Shown: positions 7,784-17,371, counted from the stretch's first letter. The stretch is 64,000 bases of DNA from Ruegeria profundi (GCF_001507545.1 NZ_LQBP01000002.1:62001-126000); one strand, 5' to 3'. The notes: generated by a model from the sequence alone, not told the origin. Made by a program: numbers and translations.

Positions 7784-9306
7784 GCACATGGCCGGGTGTT
7801 GGCGCGGCCGGGCTTGTTGCCGCGCTCATCCTTGGCACCCTTGCCGCAGTGGCCCTGCGTGCAGAAACGGCGGGCGGTTTCGGCCCCGCTGACTGGTCCG
7901 CGTTGCGGTTTACGTCGGTCCAGGCGGTATTGTCCGCGGTGTTCAGCGCGGCACTTGCAATCCCGGTTGCGCGGGCGCTTGCCCGACGCCGGTTTCGCGG
8001 GCGGCGGGTTCTTATTACCTTGCTGGGTGCTCCGTTCATCCTGCCGGTCATCGTGGCGATCCTTGGGCTGCTGCAGGTCTTTGGGCGTGCCGGCTGGATA
8101 TCGGATGTCTTGGGGCTGGTTGGGTTGCCTCCGTTACGTATATATGGGTTACACGGGGTGGTGCTGGCCCATGTGTTTTTCAATCTGCCGCTGGCCACGC
8201 GTCTGATCCTGCAGGCGTGGCAAGAAATCCCTGCTGAACGATTTCGTTTGGCCGCGCAACTGGGCTGCGACGGTGGCACCATGTTCCGTCTGATCGAGCT
8301 TCCCATGCTGAGGCGCATTTTGCCCGGTGTTCTTGCCGTGATCTTCGCGATCTGCCTGACGAGTTTTGCGGTGGCGCTGACCCTCGGCGGAGGACCCCGG
8401 GCAACGACACTTGAACTCGCTATCTATCAAGCCTTTACATATGATTTTGACCTTGGCCGTGCCGCACTGTTGTCGGCCTTGCAACTTGCCTTGACGGTTG
8501 CCGCCGCTTTGGCCGCGTTAAGGTTTTCGCAGCGTGACGGTTTCGGCGCAGGTCTGGACCGTGCCATCCGTCGCTGGGACGGTGGTGCCCCCGTACGCGA
8601 TGCGTTTTGGATCTTTGCGGCAGCTGCGTTTCTTTTTCTGCCTCTGGCTGCCGTTTTAATCTCAGGTCTAGCTGGCCTGTTTGAGATGCCGATCCAGGTT
8701 CTTCGCGCCGCGCTGACCTCGGTGCTTGTCGCCTGCGTCAGTACGGTCGTGTTTCTGACGCTGGCGCTGCCGATGGCCTTCGCTGTTGCTGCCGGACGCT
8801 ATGGAATAGTCGAGCTTAGCGGGATTTTGGGGCTGGCGGCTTCGCCGTTGGTTATTGGTACAGGTCTTTTCATCCTTATTCACCCGGTGGCGAACCCGTC
8901 CACGCTGGCGCTGCCAGTGACGGCGCTGGTAAACGCGGTTATGGCGCTGCCATTCGGCCTGCGTATTCTGGTGCCAGCCGCTCGGGAAGTGGTGACGCGG
9001 CACGGGCGACTGGCCCTTTCGCTGGACATGAACAAAAAGACCTTCTTCACTCTTGTTCTGCTTCCCCGCATGCGGCCGCAAATCCGGTTTGCCGCTGGCC
9101 TGTCGGCTGCTTTGTCAATGGGTGATCTTGGTGTGATTGCGTTATTTGCCGATCCACAGATCGCAACGCTTCCGTTGCAGATCTACAGGCTGATGGGCGC
9201 GTACCAGATGCAAGCAGCCGCCGGAGCGGCGTTGTTGCTTTTACTGCTGTCGATGGGTGCATTCTGGCTTTTGGATCGCGGAGGGCGGCATCATGCTGAA
9301 ACTTGA
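7759..9306 (+). CDS. thiP: Thiamine ABC transporter permease
   Basis: A 515-residue permease with about twelve membrane segments and two fused binding-protein-dependent permease halves. Each half carries an EAA-type loop (near residue 150, QEIPAERFRLAAQLGCDGGTMFRLI region; and near 425 in the second half). The only usable start in frame is the ATG at 7759, so it overlaps the 3' end of thiB by 25 bases, consistent with translational coupling. ThiP forms the channel for ThiB-delivered thiamine, energised by ThiQ. Confidence 0.95.
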   Translation: MVGRAQPVSTWPGVGAAGLVAALILGTLAAVALRAETAGGFGPADWSALRFTSVQAVLSAVFSAALAIPVARALARRRFRGRRVLITLLGAPFILPVIVAILGLLQVFGRAGWISDVLGLVGLPPLRIYGLHGVVLAHVFFNLPLATRLILQAWQEIPAERFRLAAQLGCDGGTMFRLIELPMLRRILPGVLAVIFAICLTSFAVALTLGGGPRATTLELAIYQAFTYDFDLGRAALLSALQLALTVAAALAALRFSQRDGFGAGLDRAIRRWDGGAPVRDAFWIFAAAAFLFLPLAAVLISGLAGLFEMPIQVLRAALTSVLVACVSTVVFLTLALPMAFAVAAGRYGIVELSGILGLAASPLVIGTGLFILIHPVANPSTLALPVTALVNAVMALPFGLRILVPAAREVVTRHGRLALSLDMNKKTFFTLVLLPRMRPQIRFAAGLSAALSMGDLGVIALFADPQIATLPLQIYRLMGAYQMQAAAGAALLLLLLSMGAFWLLDRGGRHHAET

Positions 9307-9985
9307 CAACTGCGTTGTCCAAAACGGAAGCTTTTCGTTGCAGGCAGATTTCAGTGTTGAGACGGGTGCAAGCGTGGCCATTGTCGGCCCATCAGGGGCA
9401 GGCAAGTCGACGCTGATTGAGGCAATCGCAGGGTTCCGCGATCTGACGCGCGGGCAAATTTTTTGGGACGGAGAACTGATATCCAACCTATCCCCCGGCA
9501 AACGTCCGGTGGCGATGCTGTTTCAGGACGGAAATCTCTTTCCCCATCTGACGGTCGAACAGAATATCGCACTCGGTCTGCGTCCAAATGGGCGTCTTTC
9601 AACCGAGGAACAAGCAGAGGTTCAGAACGCTTTGGATCGTGTTTCCTTAAGCGGACTGGGTGGAAGAAAACCTGCGGAGCTGTCCGGCGGTCAACAAAGC
9701 CGGGTGGCACTGGCCCGGGTCCTTGTGCAACGTCGTCAGCTATTACTGCTGGATGAACCATTCGCGGCTTTGGGGCCTGCACTGAAAGCTGAGATGCTCG
9801 ATCTTGTAGCCGGGTTGCTGGCTGAGACCGGAACCACTTTGTTGATGGTCAGCCATGACCCGCAAGACGCCCGCCGTATCACTCAAGAGACAATTCTTGT
9901 GGCCGAAAATCACGCGCATCCGCCTGCGCCAACATCGGACCTTTTCGACAATCCGCCACCCAGCCTACGTGACTATCTTGGGTAG
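9293..9985 (+). CDS. thiQ: Thiamine ABC transporter ATPase
   Basis: A 230-residue ABC ATPase. Walker A is GPSGAGKST, the Q-loop is MLFQDGNLFPHLT, the signature is LSGGQQSRVALARV, Walker B is LLLLDEPFAALGP, and the H-loop is VSHDPQDA. The start at 9293 has GGAGGG upstream and overlaps the end of thiP by 14 bases. It is the last gene of the TPP-controlled operon and converges on paaY across a 119-base gap. Confidence 0.96.
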   Translation: MLKLDNCVVQNGSFSLQADFSVETGASVAIVGPSGAGKSTLIEAIAGFRDLTRGQIFWDGELISNLSPGKRPVAMLFQDGNLFPHLTVEQNIALGLRPNGRLSTEEQAEVQNALDRVSLSGLGGRKPAELSGGQQSRVALARVLVQRRQLLLLDEPFAALGPALKAEMLDLVAGLLAETGTTLLMVSHDPQDARRITQETILVAENHAHPPAPTSDLFDNPPPSLRDYLG

Positions 9986-10104
9986 GGACAAAGGGTGTTC
10001 TATTGCGCCAAAGGGGAGCGGTGTCAGCATAACCTAGGTCTGACTGATGTAGCATCGCCCAAGTGGGCTGCTTTGGCATTCCCACGCGTACATAGCACAG
10101 CGCT

Positions 10105-10725
10105 TCAATCTGTTTTCTGGCTCGCCAATCTGTCCAACACCAATGGGTCAAATTCCGGCACGCGCACACGCCGTCGGTCCGGCTCGACGTTGCGCAACGG
10201 ATCAACTGGAACAACCTCATCCGCTGCCCGGCGCGCAAGGTCCTGATAAACACCAGTCCCACGGGTCTTCCAGTCGATTTCGGCCTCTGTCAAAGGTCGC
10301 AAGACCCGCGCGGGTGAGCCTGCGATCATCTGCCGTGGTTCAAAGACGGATTTTGCTTTCACAAAGCTGAGCGCGCCGACAATGCACTCCTGTCCGATCC
10401 GCCCCTCGTCCATGATGACGCTGTTCATTCCGATCAGAACGTTTTCTTCCAGATGGCACCCGTGCAGAACGGCCCCGTGCCCGACATGGCCGAACCGTTC
10501 AACGACCACATCTCGCCCTGGAAAACTGTGCAACACGCAGGTTTCCTGAATATTGGCGCCTTCTCCAATGACAATCCGCCCAAAGTCACCCCGAAGAACG
10601 GCAGCCGGACCGATATAGCAGCCCTCTGCTATGATCACGTCTCCGATGACAACGGCATCCGGATGCACAAACGTCGACGGCGCAACGACAGGGACGACAC
10701 CATCAAAAGCGTAAAAACCACCCAT
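10105..10725 (-). CDS. paaY: Hexapeptide-repeat protein PaaY
   Basis: A 206-residue left-handed beta-helix protein of the gamma-carbonic-anhydrase/PaaY family. Hexapeptide repeats run from about residue 15 to 150 (ADAVVIGDVIIAEG-like turns), with metal-binding His in HVGHGAVLHGC. PaaY in other bacteria is a thioesterase that clears ring-CoA side products of the phenylacetate pathway. The protein has a C-terminal extension of about 35 residues past the helix. It is the distal gene of the paa minus-strand arm, 259 bases after the tetR gene. The thioesterase role is family knowledge; the paa location supports it over a generic carbonic anhydrase. Confidence 0.88.
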   Translation of the reverse strand: MGGFYAFDGVVPVVAPSTFVHPDAVVIGDVIIAEGCYIGPAAVLRGDFGRIVIGEGANIQETCVLHSFPGRDVVVERFGHVGHGAVLHGCHLEENVLIGMNSVIMDEGRIGQECIVGALSFVKAKSVFEPRQMIAGSPARVLRPLTEAEIDWKTRGTGVYQDLARRAADEVVPVDPLRNVEPDRRRVRVPEFDPLVLDRLASQKTD

Positions 10726-10984
10726 TCCTTTACCCCCTTATCGATCAATGGCCGCGGTTTTGGCATGAAAAAAAGCTACGACCGGCTGCGCTTACGCTGG
10801 CCGCGAACCTCAGCAATTGTCTGATGCAAACCGGCTGTCGAAAGCTGATATGATCTTGGCTTAACAAAATGTACATTTCCAATCTCGGGTCCCATCGTAT
10901 ACGGCTGTTCAAAACCACTGTCCCGGATGCAGCATTTTCACTGAAGCAATTGATAACTTGTAGCGGCAGAAGACGGCTTCCCGC

Positions 10985-11581
10985 TTAAAGCTTTTGTATC
11001 CCGTGGACAGTCAACGTGCAGACCAGATTGGCATAGTCTTCGCGCGCCTTGGTTCCCGCGCCGGTGTTCCACATATAGTACCAGTTCAGCATCCCAAAGA
11101 CGGACATCGTGGCGCCACGCAGCTTAATTTTGTCCGCCCCCAGGGTCTCAGGTGCCAACTCCCTCAGAATCTCGCGGATGAAGTTGACCATATCAAGCTG
11201 ATACTCGCGCAGTTTCTTTTGCTGCTCGTCCGTCAAAGCATTCATACCGCTGATTTGGACCCGGTGTTCGTCATCGGCGCCTTGGTACGCAAAGAGGATT
11301 TCGCGTACGGCTTTTCGCAGTTTTTCTTCTGGTCCCAGCCCGTCAAAATCCACATTGCAAATGCGGTCGCGCAGCTCACGAAGATAGGTTTCAAGGATGT
11401 CATACAGGATGGCATCCTTACTATCGTAGTAATGGTAAATGTTCGCCTTGGAGATCCCGCATTCTTTTGCCAGCAGCGTCATGGAGGCGCGGTCAAACCC
11501 TTGGTCTGCAAAGATTTTCGCAGCTCGAGTGAGAATCTGTTCCCGCTTCTGGTCGTGGTCTTTGGCAATTGTCCGTGCCAC
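10985..11581 (-). CDS. paaR: TetR-family regulator of the phenylacetate genes
   Basis: A 198-residue TetR-type repressor. The N-terminal helix-turn-helix is MTLLAKECGISKANIYHYYDSKDAI (about 33-58), followed by a helical ligand domain. Translation starts at a GTG three bases after the paaK stop, so it belongs to the paaG-paaI-paaK operon. TetR proteins in this position are named PaaR and are released from DNA by phenylacetyl-CoA. The three matching 15-bp operators in this window are the likely targets, including one in the promoter of its own operon, which would give autoregulation. The effector is inferred from family knowledge. Confidence 0.88.
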   Translation of the reverse strand: MARTIAKDHDQKREQILTRAAKIFADQGFDRASMTLLAKECGISKANIYHYYDSKDAILYDILETYLRELRDRICNVDFDGLGPEEKLRKAVREILFAYQGADDEHRVQISGMNALTDEQQKKLREYQLDMVNFIREILRELAPETLGADKIKLRGATMSVFGMLNWYYMWNTGAGTKAREDYANLVCTLTVHGIQKL

Positions 11582-11584
11582 GGT

Positions 11585-12895
11585 TCAATCCTTATCGCGG
11601 TTGTCAATGACGCGCTTCGCCTTGCCCTGAGAGCGTTCGACGTCGCCTGGATCACCTACAACAATTTCCGTTGAAACGCCAACCATGTCCTTGATGCGCT
11701 TGGTCAGCATTCGGGCTGCGGCCGTTTTGGACATCTCGTCGGTCGAGTCTGTCGACGCTTCGACAAACACCCGCATCGCATCCATGCGACCGGACTTGTA
11801 AAGCTCGATCTGATAGTAGGGTGCCAGCCCGCCGGTCGCCATGACCTGCTCTTCGATCTGGCTCGGGAAAACATTTACACCCCGCAAGATCATCATGTCG
11901 TCACTACGGCCGGTTATTTTTGCCATCCGTCGCATGGAACGCGCGGTGCCGGGCAGCAGGCAGGTCAGATCGCGCGTGCGGTAGCGGATCATGGGCAAAC
12001 CTTCTTTGGTCAAGGTCGTAAACACAAGCTCGCCCGTTTGGCCGTCCGGTAGAACTTCGCCAGTGGCGGGGTCGATGATCTCCGGAAGGAAGTGATCCTC
12101 CCATATCACAGGGCCATCCTTCGTTTCGACGCATTCGCTTGCGACGCCGGGGCCCATGATTTCAGAAAGGCCATAGATGTCGACAGCATGCATATCGAAC
12201 GCAGCTTCGACTTCAGCACGCATGGCGTCTGTCCAAGGCTCAGCGCCAAAAATCCCGACCTTGAGAGAGCTTTTTCTGGGATCGAGCCCCACTTTGTGAA
12301 ACTGTTCAAGGATATTGAGCATGTAGGACGGGGTCACCATGATCCCATCGGGTTGGAAGTCCGATATCAAGCCGACTTGCTTTTCGGTTTGACCCCCGCT
12401 CATCGGTACAACGGTCGCGCCCAGGCGTTCGATCCCGTAATGCGCGCCTAGGCCGCCAGTAAACAGGCCATAGCCATAGGCGTTGTGGACCATATCGCCC
12501 TTTCGCAACCCTGCCGCGCGCAGCGAACGCGCGACCAGATCTGCCCAATTGTCGATGTCGCCCTTGGTATAGCCCACCACTGTCGGTTTACCGGTCGTGC
12601 CTGATGACGCATGCAGCCGGATCAACTCACTCCGTGGTACTGCAAACAGACCAAAGGGGTAGTTGTCGCGCAGATCGTTTTTGTACGTGAACGGAAACTT
12701 GGACAGATCACTGAGCTGTTGGAGGTCATCGGGATGCACGCCAGCTTCGTCAAAGCGCTGCTTGTACATCGACACGTTTTCATACGCGTGCCGCAGCGAC
12801 CATTTCAGGCGTTCAAGCTGAGTCGCTCGGATTTCATCAATCGAGGCGATTTCTATCGGGTCCAATTCGCCTTTGTTCGGGGACATGTCATCCAT
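11585..12895 (-). CDS. paaK: Phenylacetate-CoA ligase
   Basis: PaaK activates phenylacetate to phenylacetyl-CoA with ATP, the first committed step. The 436-residue protein has the adenylate-forming P-loop HASSGTTGKPTVVGYT, IYGLSEIMGPGVA, the YRTRDL core motif and the C-terminal TGRSDDMMILRGVNVFPSQIE hinge typical of PaaK. The ATG at 12895 follows AGGAGGAGC. It lies between paaI and the tetR gene in a minus-strand operon. No phenylacetaldehyde dehydrogenase is adjacent. Confidence 0.96.
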   Translation of the reverse strand: MDDMSPNKGELDPIEIASIDEIRATQLERLKWSLRHAYENVSMYKQRFDEAGVHPDDLQQLSDLSKFPFTYKNDLRDNYPFGLFAVPRSELIRLHASSGTTGKPTVVGYTKGDIDNWADLVARSLRAAGLRKGDMVHNAYGYGLFTGGLGAHYGIERLGATVVPMSGGQTEKQVGLISDFQPDGIMVTPSYMLNILEQFHKVGLDPRKSSLKVGIFGAEPWTDAMRAEVEAAFDMHAVDIYGLSEIMGPGVASECVETKDGPVIWEDHFLPEIIDPATGEVLPDGQTGELVFTTLTKEGLPMIRYRTRDLTCLLPGTARSMRRMAKITGRSDDMMILRGVNVFPSQIEEQVMATGGLAPYYQIELYKSGRMDAMRVFVEASTDSTDEMSKTAAARMLTKRIKDMVGVSTEIVVGDPGDVERSQGKAKRVIDNRDKD

Positions 12896-12918
12896 TGCGT
12901 TGCTCCTCCTGCGTCGTT

Positions 12919-13350
12919 CTATTCGTCAAAATTCTGACCGCCGATTGCACGGGACATTCCGCGGAATTCGGCGATAGTGATGTTGTCCTGATTGGTGATG
13001 CGCACATCATAGACCCCGCTGCGACCCGCCACGGCGGTTTCGGTGGCCGTCGCAGTCAGATGGTCACCTCGTTTTGCGGGTGCGAGATAACTCATCATCG
13101 TGTGTTGTCCGACGGTCGCCACGTTTCGGCTGTTGCAGGCAAAGGCAAAGGCGCTGTCTGCGAGGGCGTGCGTGACACCGCCATGGCAGATACCGTGCCC
13201 GTTGCAATGATGAGGCGCGACAGTCAGCGCCAGAACGGCGCGACCTTCGTCGACATCGACAAGGTCCATACCGAACCACTTGCTGGCTTCGTCATTGGCC
13301 CACATCACAGCGGCTGATTTGGCGGCGCGTTCTTTCGGGGTCATCGTCAT
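12919..13350 (-). CDS. paaI: Hydroxyphenylacetyl-CoA thioesterase PaaI
   Basis: A 143-residue hotdog-fold thioesterase. The motif GICHGGVTHALADSAFAFACN carries the HGG turn and the catalytic Asp, and HHCNGHG precedes it. PaaI hydrolyses dead-end aryl-CoA esters and so returns CoA to the pathway. Its ATG overlaps the paaG stop in ATGA. A second in-frame ATG lies two codons later and cannot be excluded as start. It is followed 23 bases later by paaK. Confidence 0.95.
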   Translation of the reverse strand: MTMTPKERAAKSAAVMWANDEASKWFGMDLVDVDEGRAVLALTVAPHHCNGHGICHGGVTHALADSAFAFACNSRNVATVGQHTMMSYLAPAKRGDHLTATATETAVAGRSGVYDVRITNQDNITIAEFRGMSRAIGGQNFDE

Positions 13351-14132
13351 TTTCCCTGAAACCGTGGCGCGCGTTTTTCAAGGAAGCTGGATACGCCTTC
13401 GGCATAATCCGCGCTTTCCCCACAGATTTTCATAGCGTCAGCTTCGATTTCAAGATGATCCGAAAGGGTGGTGGTCGCAGCAGCCTGAATGCACTGTTTG
13501 GTCTTGCCCAACCCAAGGGTCGGACCTTCGGCGAATTGACTTGCCAAAGTACGGGCCTGGGTCAGCAATTGCTCATCTGGCAGCGCTTTCCAGATCAAGC
13601 CCCAGTCTTCCGCTTGCTTCGCGGGCAAGGGTTTGGCCGTTAACGCCAGCCCTTTGGCTCGTGCCTCACCCAGCAGGCGAGGCAGGTGCCAGCTGCCACC
13701 AGTGTCAGGGATCAGGCCGACCTTGGCGAAACTCTGAATGAATTTGGCACTCTCACCGGCCAACACCATATCGCAGGCCAATGCCAGATTGGCTCCAGCA
13801 CCGGCGGCAACCCCATTAACGGCACAAATGACCGGGAAGTTCAGTGAGCGGATCAAACGCACCAATGGCGCATAATAGGTCCTTACGGTCTTACCCAGAT
13901 CAGGAGGGCTGTCCATTTTTGATGGGTCACGGTCGCCAAGATCCTGCCCGGCGCAAAAGCCACGCCCTGCGCCTGTTAACAAGATCGCGCGCGCACCGTT
14001 GTCGCGTGCGGATATCAGCGCATCCTGAAGCGCTTTGTGCATCTCATCGTTGAAGGAATTCAGCTTGTCGGGACGATTCAGGGTGATTTCAACCCAGTTT
14101 CCGTGATCTTCCACAAGAATCGTATCGCTCAT
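13347..14132 (-). CDS. paaG: Ring-1,2-epoxyphenylacetyl-CoA isomerase PaaG
   Basis: A 261-residue crotonase-fold enzyme. Oxyanion-hole segments are GRGFCAGQDLGDRD (about 55-70) and NGVAAGAGANLALACD (about 105-120), and the SFAKVGLIPDTGGSWHLPRLLG stretch is typical of PaaG. It converts the ring epoxide to oxepin-CoA. It is the first gene of the minus-strand paa arm, with its promoter in the shared 97-base divergent region that carries a PaaR-type operator. Confidence 0.94.
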   Translation of the reverse strand: MSDTILVEDHGNWVEITLNRPDKLNSFNDEMHKALQDALISARDNGARAILLTGAGRGFCAGQDLGDRDPSKMDSPPDLGKTVRTYYAPLVRLIRSLNFPVICAVNGVAAGAGANLALACDMVLAGESAKFIQSFAKVGLIPDTGGSWHLPRLLGEARAKGLALTAKPLPAKQAEDWGLIWKALPDEQLLTQARTLASQFAEGPTLGLGKTKQCIQAAATTTLSDHLEIEADAMKICGESADYAEGVSSFLEKRAPRFQGK

Positions 14133-14162
14133 AACCGTTCTACCTGATGTCGTTATAATTTA

Positions 14163-14197
14163 ATCATTGCATTAACCGAACGGTTGGTCAATATATA
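14163..14197. promoter_or_regulatory. Divergent paa promoter with PaaR-type operator (site A)
   Basis: The operator is at 14175-14189 (minus-strand reading GACCAACCGTTCGGT). On the minus strand TTGACC (14191-14186) and AATGAT (14168-14163) are 17 bases apart and face paaG. On the plus strand TTGCAT (14167-14172) lies 17 bases before AATATA (14190-14195) and faces the fused hydratase/dehydrogenase. The operator therefore sits in the spacer of both candidate promoters, a good place for a repressor to silence both arms. The boxes are read by eye. Confidence 0.72.
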
Positions 14198-14229
14198 TAC
14201 GAGTTTCGAATCTGAACCGTTTTAAGGGC

Positions 14230-16263
14230 ATGGCAATGTCGCATACGTCACTTGTGGCTGTTGAATTTAAAGGCGATGTTGCGTGGGTGACCATCGACAA
14301 TCCGCCAGTGAATGCAACGTCGATTGGTGTTCGACAGGGATTGGCGGACGCAGTTGCTGCCGTTCAAGGCGCGCGAGTAGCGGTGTTGCGATGCGCTGGT
14401 AAAACTTTTGTCGCTGGCGCTGATATGACCGAGTTCGATAGGGCACCGGTCGAGCCGCATTTGCCCGACGTCCTTCAGCTGATTGAGGACAGTGAAGTTC
14501 CGTTTGTCGCCTGCATGCACGGAAACGTTCTGGGTGGCGGTTTCGAAGTGGCTATGGCATGCGCATGGCGGATTGCGGCACCAGGCACTGGATTTGGATT
14601 GCCGGAAGTCAAAGTGGGGCTGATCCCGGGTGCGGGTGGAACGCAACGTCTGCCGCGCCTTGTGGGGATGGAAGCAGCGATTGACATGGCCTGCACAGGC
14701 AAAGTTCTAAGGGCTGAGGCTATCCAGCAGCTAGGCGGCGTCGATCTGGTGGCTGAAGATGTTGAAGCCGCGGTTGATAGCTTTGTTGCTGACTTGCCGG
14801 AACGCCCGGTGCCGGTTAGTCAGCGCCCTGTTCCCGAATTCGCGCCTGATCTAATTGAAACCTCTGGCGAGGCATTGAAAAAGCGCGCCAAAGGACAACA
14901 GGCGCCGCTGGAAGTCCTAACCGCGCTAAGCTGGGCCACTGAGCCGTTTCCCGAAGCACAACCGAAAGAGCGCGCCCTTCACCTGGCGCTGCGCGATAGT
15001 GCGGAGAGCCGGGCTTTACGGTACGCATTCTTCGCCGAACGAGTCGTGTCCAAACCGTCATTGATCAAAGACATCGATGCGCGTGAAATCCGTCGCTTAG
15101 CCGTTGTTGGCGGTGGTTTGATGGGTGCTGGGATCGCCACCGCTGCCTTGAGCAGCGGTTTGTCTGTCACGTTAATCGAACGCGACACTGAAGCCGCATC
15201 AGCGGCCCGCGATCGGGTTGAAGGCTTGCTGAAGGGTGCGGTCAAACGCGGAAAGATGACCGAGTCCGAATTGCAGAATGGCTTGTCCCGGTTTCGCGCC
15301 GTTGACAGCTATGCCGATGCAGCCGACGCACAATTGGCGATCGAAGCGGTGTTCGAGGATATGACGGTGAAGCAGCAGGTCTTTGCAGAACTGGCGCAGA
15401 ATATGGACGCCAATGCCATTCTTGCTACCAACACCTCTTACCTCGACCCAGTCGAAATATTCGCAGGCATTGAGAATCAAGCGCGTTGCATCGGTTTGCA
15501 TTTCTTCAGTCCGGCCCACGTCATGAAGCTGCTTGAGATCGTGCATACCCCGCACACGGCACCCGAAGTCGTGGCCACCGGATTTGCGCTTGGCAAGAGG
15601 TTGCGTAAGGTGTCGGTTCTGTCGGGCATTTGCGACGGGTTCATCGGAAACCGAATGCTGTCCGCCTATCGGCGTGAGGCAGACTATCTGCTGGCAGACG
15701 GGGCGCTGCCTTACCAAATAGATCAGGCGATGCGGGACTTCGGAATGCCAATGGGGCCGTATGAGCTGCAGGATCTGACCGGGCTACAGATCGCTTGGGC
15801 CAATCGCAAACGCAACGCGACCACGCGCGATCCGAACGAACGTTATGTCCCCATCGCGGACCAATTGTGCGAGATGGAGCGATTTGGCCAGCGTGCAGGC
15901 AAAGGTTGGTATCGATACGAAAAAGGGGACCGGACACCGATCCGAGATCCCGAAGTTGAGGCTTTGATCGAAGATTATTCTGCGGAACAGGGTATAACCC
16001 GCCGGGTCTTCTCGGCAGAGGATATATCTTCTCGCATGCTGGCTGTGTTGGCCAATGAGGGGCGCCTGATCATTGAAGAAGGCGTCGCCGAAAACGCCGA
16101 AGCTGTGGATATGGTTCAGGTTCATGGCTACGGTTTTCCACGCTGGCGCGGGGGACCAGTGAATTACCAAAATGAAATCGGTGATAAGGTGTCTCGTGCA
16201 ATGATGGATATTGTAGATGCTGAAAGTCCTGGCTCATGGAGGGTTGCGCGAGGAGACTGTTAA
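14230..16263 (+). CDS. Fused enoyl-CoA hydratase / 3-hydroxyacyl-CoA dehydrogenase (PaaF+PaaH function)
   Basis: A 677-residue FadB/FadJ-type protein. The N-terminal crotonase domain (about 5-190) has GKTFVAGADMTEFD and GNVLGGGFEVAMAC. An NAD-binding domain begins near 290 with VVGGGLMGAGIATAALSSG, and the 3-hydroxyacyl-CoA dehydrogenase core shows LATNTSYLDP, GLHFFSPAHVMKLLEIV and GFIGNRML. In this setting it would hydrate 2,3-dehydroadipyl-CoA and oxidise 3-hydroxyadipyl-CoA, the steps done by separate PaaF and PaaH elsewhere; neither is found as a separate gene here. It may also serve ordinary beta-oxidation. The start has a weak AAGGGC; an ATG two codons later is possible. Confidence 0.9.
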   Translation: MAMSHTSLVAVEFKGDVAWVTIDNPPVNATSIGVRQGLADAVAAVQGARVAVLRCAGKTFVAGADMTEFDRAPVEPHLPDVLQLIEDSEVPFVACMHGNVLGGGFEVAMACAWRIAAPGTGFGLPEVKVGLIPGAGGTQRLPRLVGMEAAIDMACTGKVLRAEAIQQLGGVDLVAEDVEAAVDSFVADLPERPVPVSQRPVPEFAPDLIETSGEALKKRAKGQQAPLEVLTALSWATEPFPEAQPKERALHLALRDSAESRALRYAFFAERVVSKPSLIKDIDAREIRRLAVVGGGLMGAGIATAALSSGLSVTLIERDTEAASAARDRVEGLLKGAVKRGKMTESELQNGLSRFRAVDSYADAADAQLAIEAVFEDMTVKQQVFAELAQNMDANAILATNTSYLDPVEIFAGIENQARCIGLHFFSPAHVMKLLEIVHTPHTAPEVVATGFALGKRLRKVSVLSGICDGFIGNRMLSAYRREADYLLADGALPYQIDQAMRDFGMPMGPYELQDLTGLQIAWANRKRNATTRDPNERYVPIADQLCEMERFGQRAGKGWYRYEKGDRTPIRDPEVEALIEDYSAEQGITRRVFSAEDISSRMLAVLANEGRLIIEEGVAENAEAVDMVQVHGYGFPRWRGGPVNYQNEIGDKVSRAMMDIVDAESPGSWRVARGDC

Positions 16264-16340
16264 GGCGCTCAACTCACTTACTGCATTTAAGCCCGGTTCA
16301 TGGGCTTTGAACTCAAATTGCCATAATCAGGGAGGATCCA

Positions 16341-17363
16341 ATGGCTAAGTTTACAAAACTCACTTCGCTTCTGGCCGGTGCGACACTGGCGTTGACTGGT
16401 TCTGCGGTTTTTGCCGCTGACTACACGCTGACCATTTCCAGCTGGGCACCACCAACCCACGGCATCAACGCCAAGATGTGGCCGAAATTCGTCGAGATGG
16501 TGGAAGAGGCCACAGATGGACAGGTCACGGCCGAATTGAAGCTTGGCATTGCACCGCCGCCTGCGCAGATGGATCTGATCATGGATGGCGCGGCGGACGC
16601 TTCGATCATCTTTCATGGCTACCAGCCGGGTCGTTTCGTGACCACTAAACTGATCGAATTGCCCGGTTTCGAGGGGTCGGCCGAGGCGGCATCGGTTGCC
16701 TATTGGCGTGCTTATGAGAAGTACCTCAAAGAAGCAGATGAGCATCGCGGTGTGAAAGTTATTGCCCTGCACACCCACGGTCCGGCCCAATTGCATACCA
16801 GCAACGCGGTAACCTCATTGGACGAGGTATCGGGGCTGAAGGTTCGCATTCCTGGCGGCGTTGGAGGTGATGTCGGTACGGCGCTGGGTGCAACAGGTAT
16901 CCAGGTACCGGCCCCGAAGGTGTACGAAACTCTGGCTTCGAAGGCGGCAGATGGTGTTGTGATGCCATTTGAATCCCGCAAAGGCTTTAAACTGACCGAA
17001 GTGGCGCAGAACGTTTACGAAGTTCCGGGCGGCCTATATCGCGGGTCCTTTGCCTTTATCATGAACGAGGATACTTTTGCCGATCTGCCTGCCGATCTTC
17101 AGCAGGCGCTGGAAGAGAATGTTTTCGGAGAGCCGTTGAGCCGCGAAATCGGGAAAATCTGGGATGAGATTGATACGATTGGTCGCGAAGAAACTGAAGG
17201 CACGGAAGGCAATGCAATCAACACGGCATCTGCGGAAGACCTTGAAAAGTTCAATGCGATCGCCGTCGATGTGCGCACCAAGGTCATTGAAGAAGTCAAC
17301 GGAGCTGGCATCGACGCTCAGGCCGCATACGACATGATCGTACAGGAAATGGCCGCGCAATAA
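16341..17363 (+). CDS. dctP: TRAP transporter solute-binding protein (DctP)
   Basis: A 340-residue periplasmic binding protein with signal peptide MAKFTKLTSLLAGATLALTGSAVFAA. The mature part starts YTLTISSWAPPTHGIN and has the DctP landmarks LKVRIPGG (substrate-carboxylate Arg region) and PFESRKGFKLTEVAQ. GGAGG precedes the ATG. It lies downstream of the fused beta-oxidation gene and before dctQ and dctM. TRAP binding proteins mostly take carboxylates; an aromatic acid such as phenylacetate would fit the neighbourhood but cannot be read from sequence. Confidence 0.94.
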   Translation: MAKFTKLTSLLAGATLALTGSAVFAADYTLTISSWAPPTHGINAKMWPKFVEMVEEATDGQVTAELKLGIAPPPAQMDLIMDGAADASIIFHGYQPGRFVTTKLIELPGFEGSAEAASVAYWRAYEKYLKEADEHRGVKVIALHTHGPAQLHTSNAVTSLDEVSGLKVRIPGGVGGDVGTALGATGIQVPAPKVYETLASKAADGVVMPFESRKGFKLTEVAQNVYEVPGGLYRGSFAFIMNEDTFADLPADLQQALEENVFGEPLSREIGKIWDEIDTIGREETEGTEGNAINTASAEDLEKFNAIAVDVRTKVIEEVNGAGIDAQAAYDMIVQEMAAQ

Positions 17364-17371
17364 CGCGGCCC

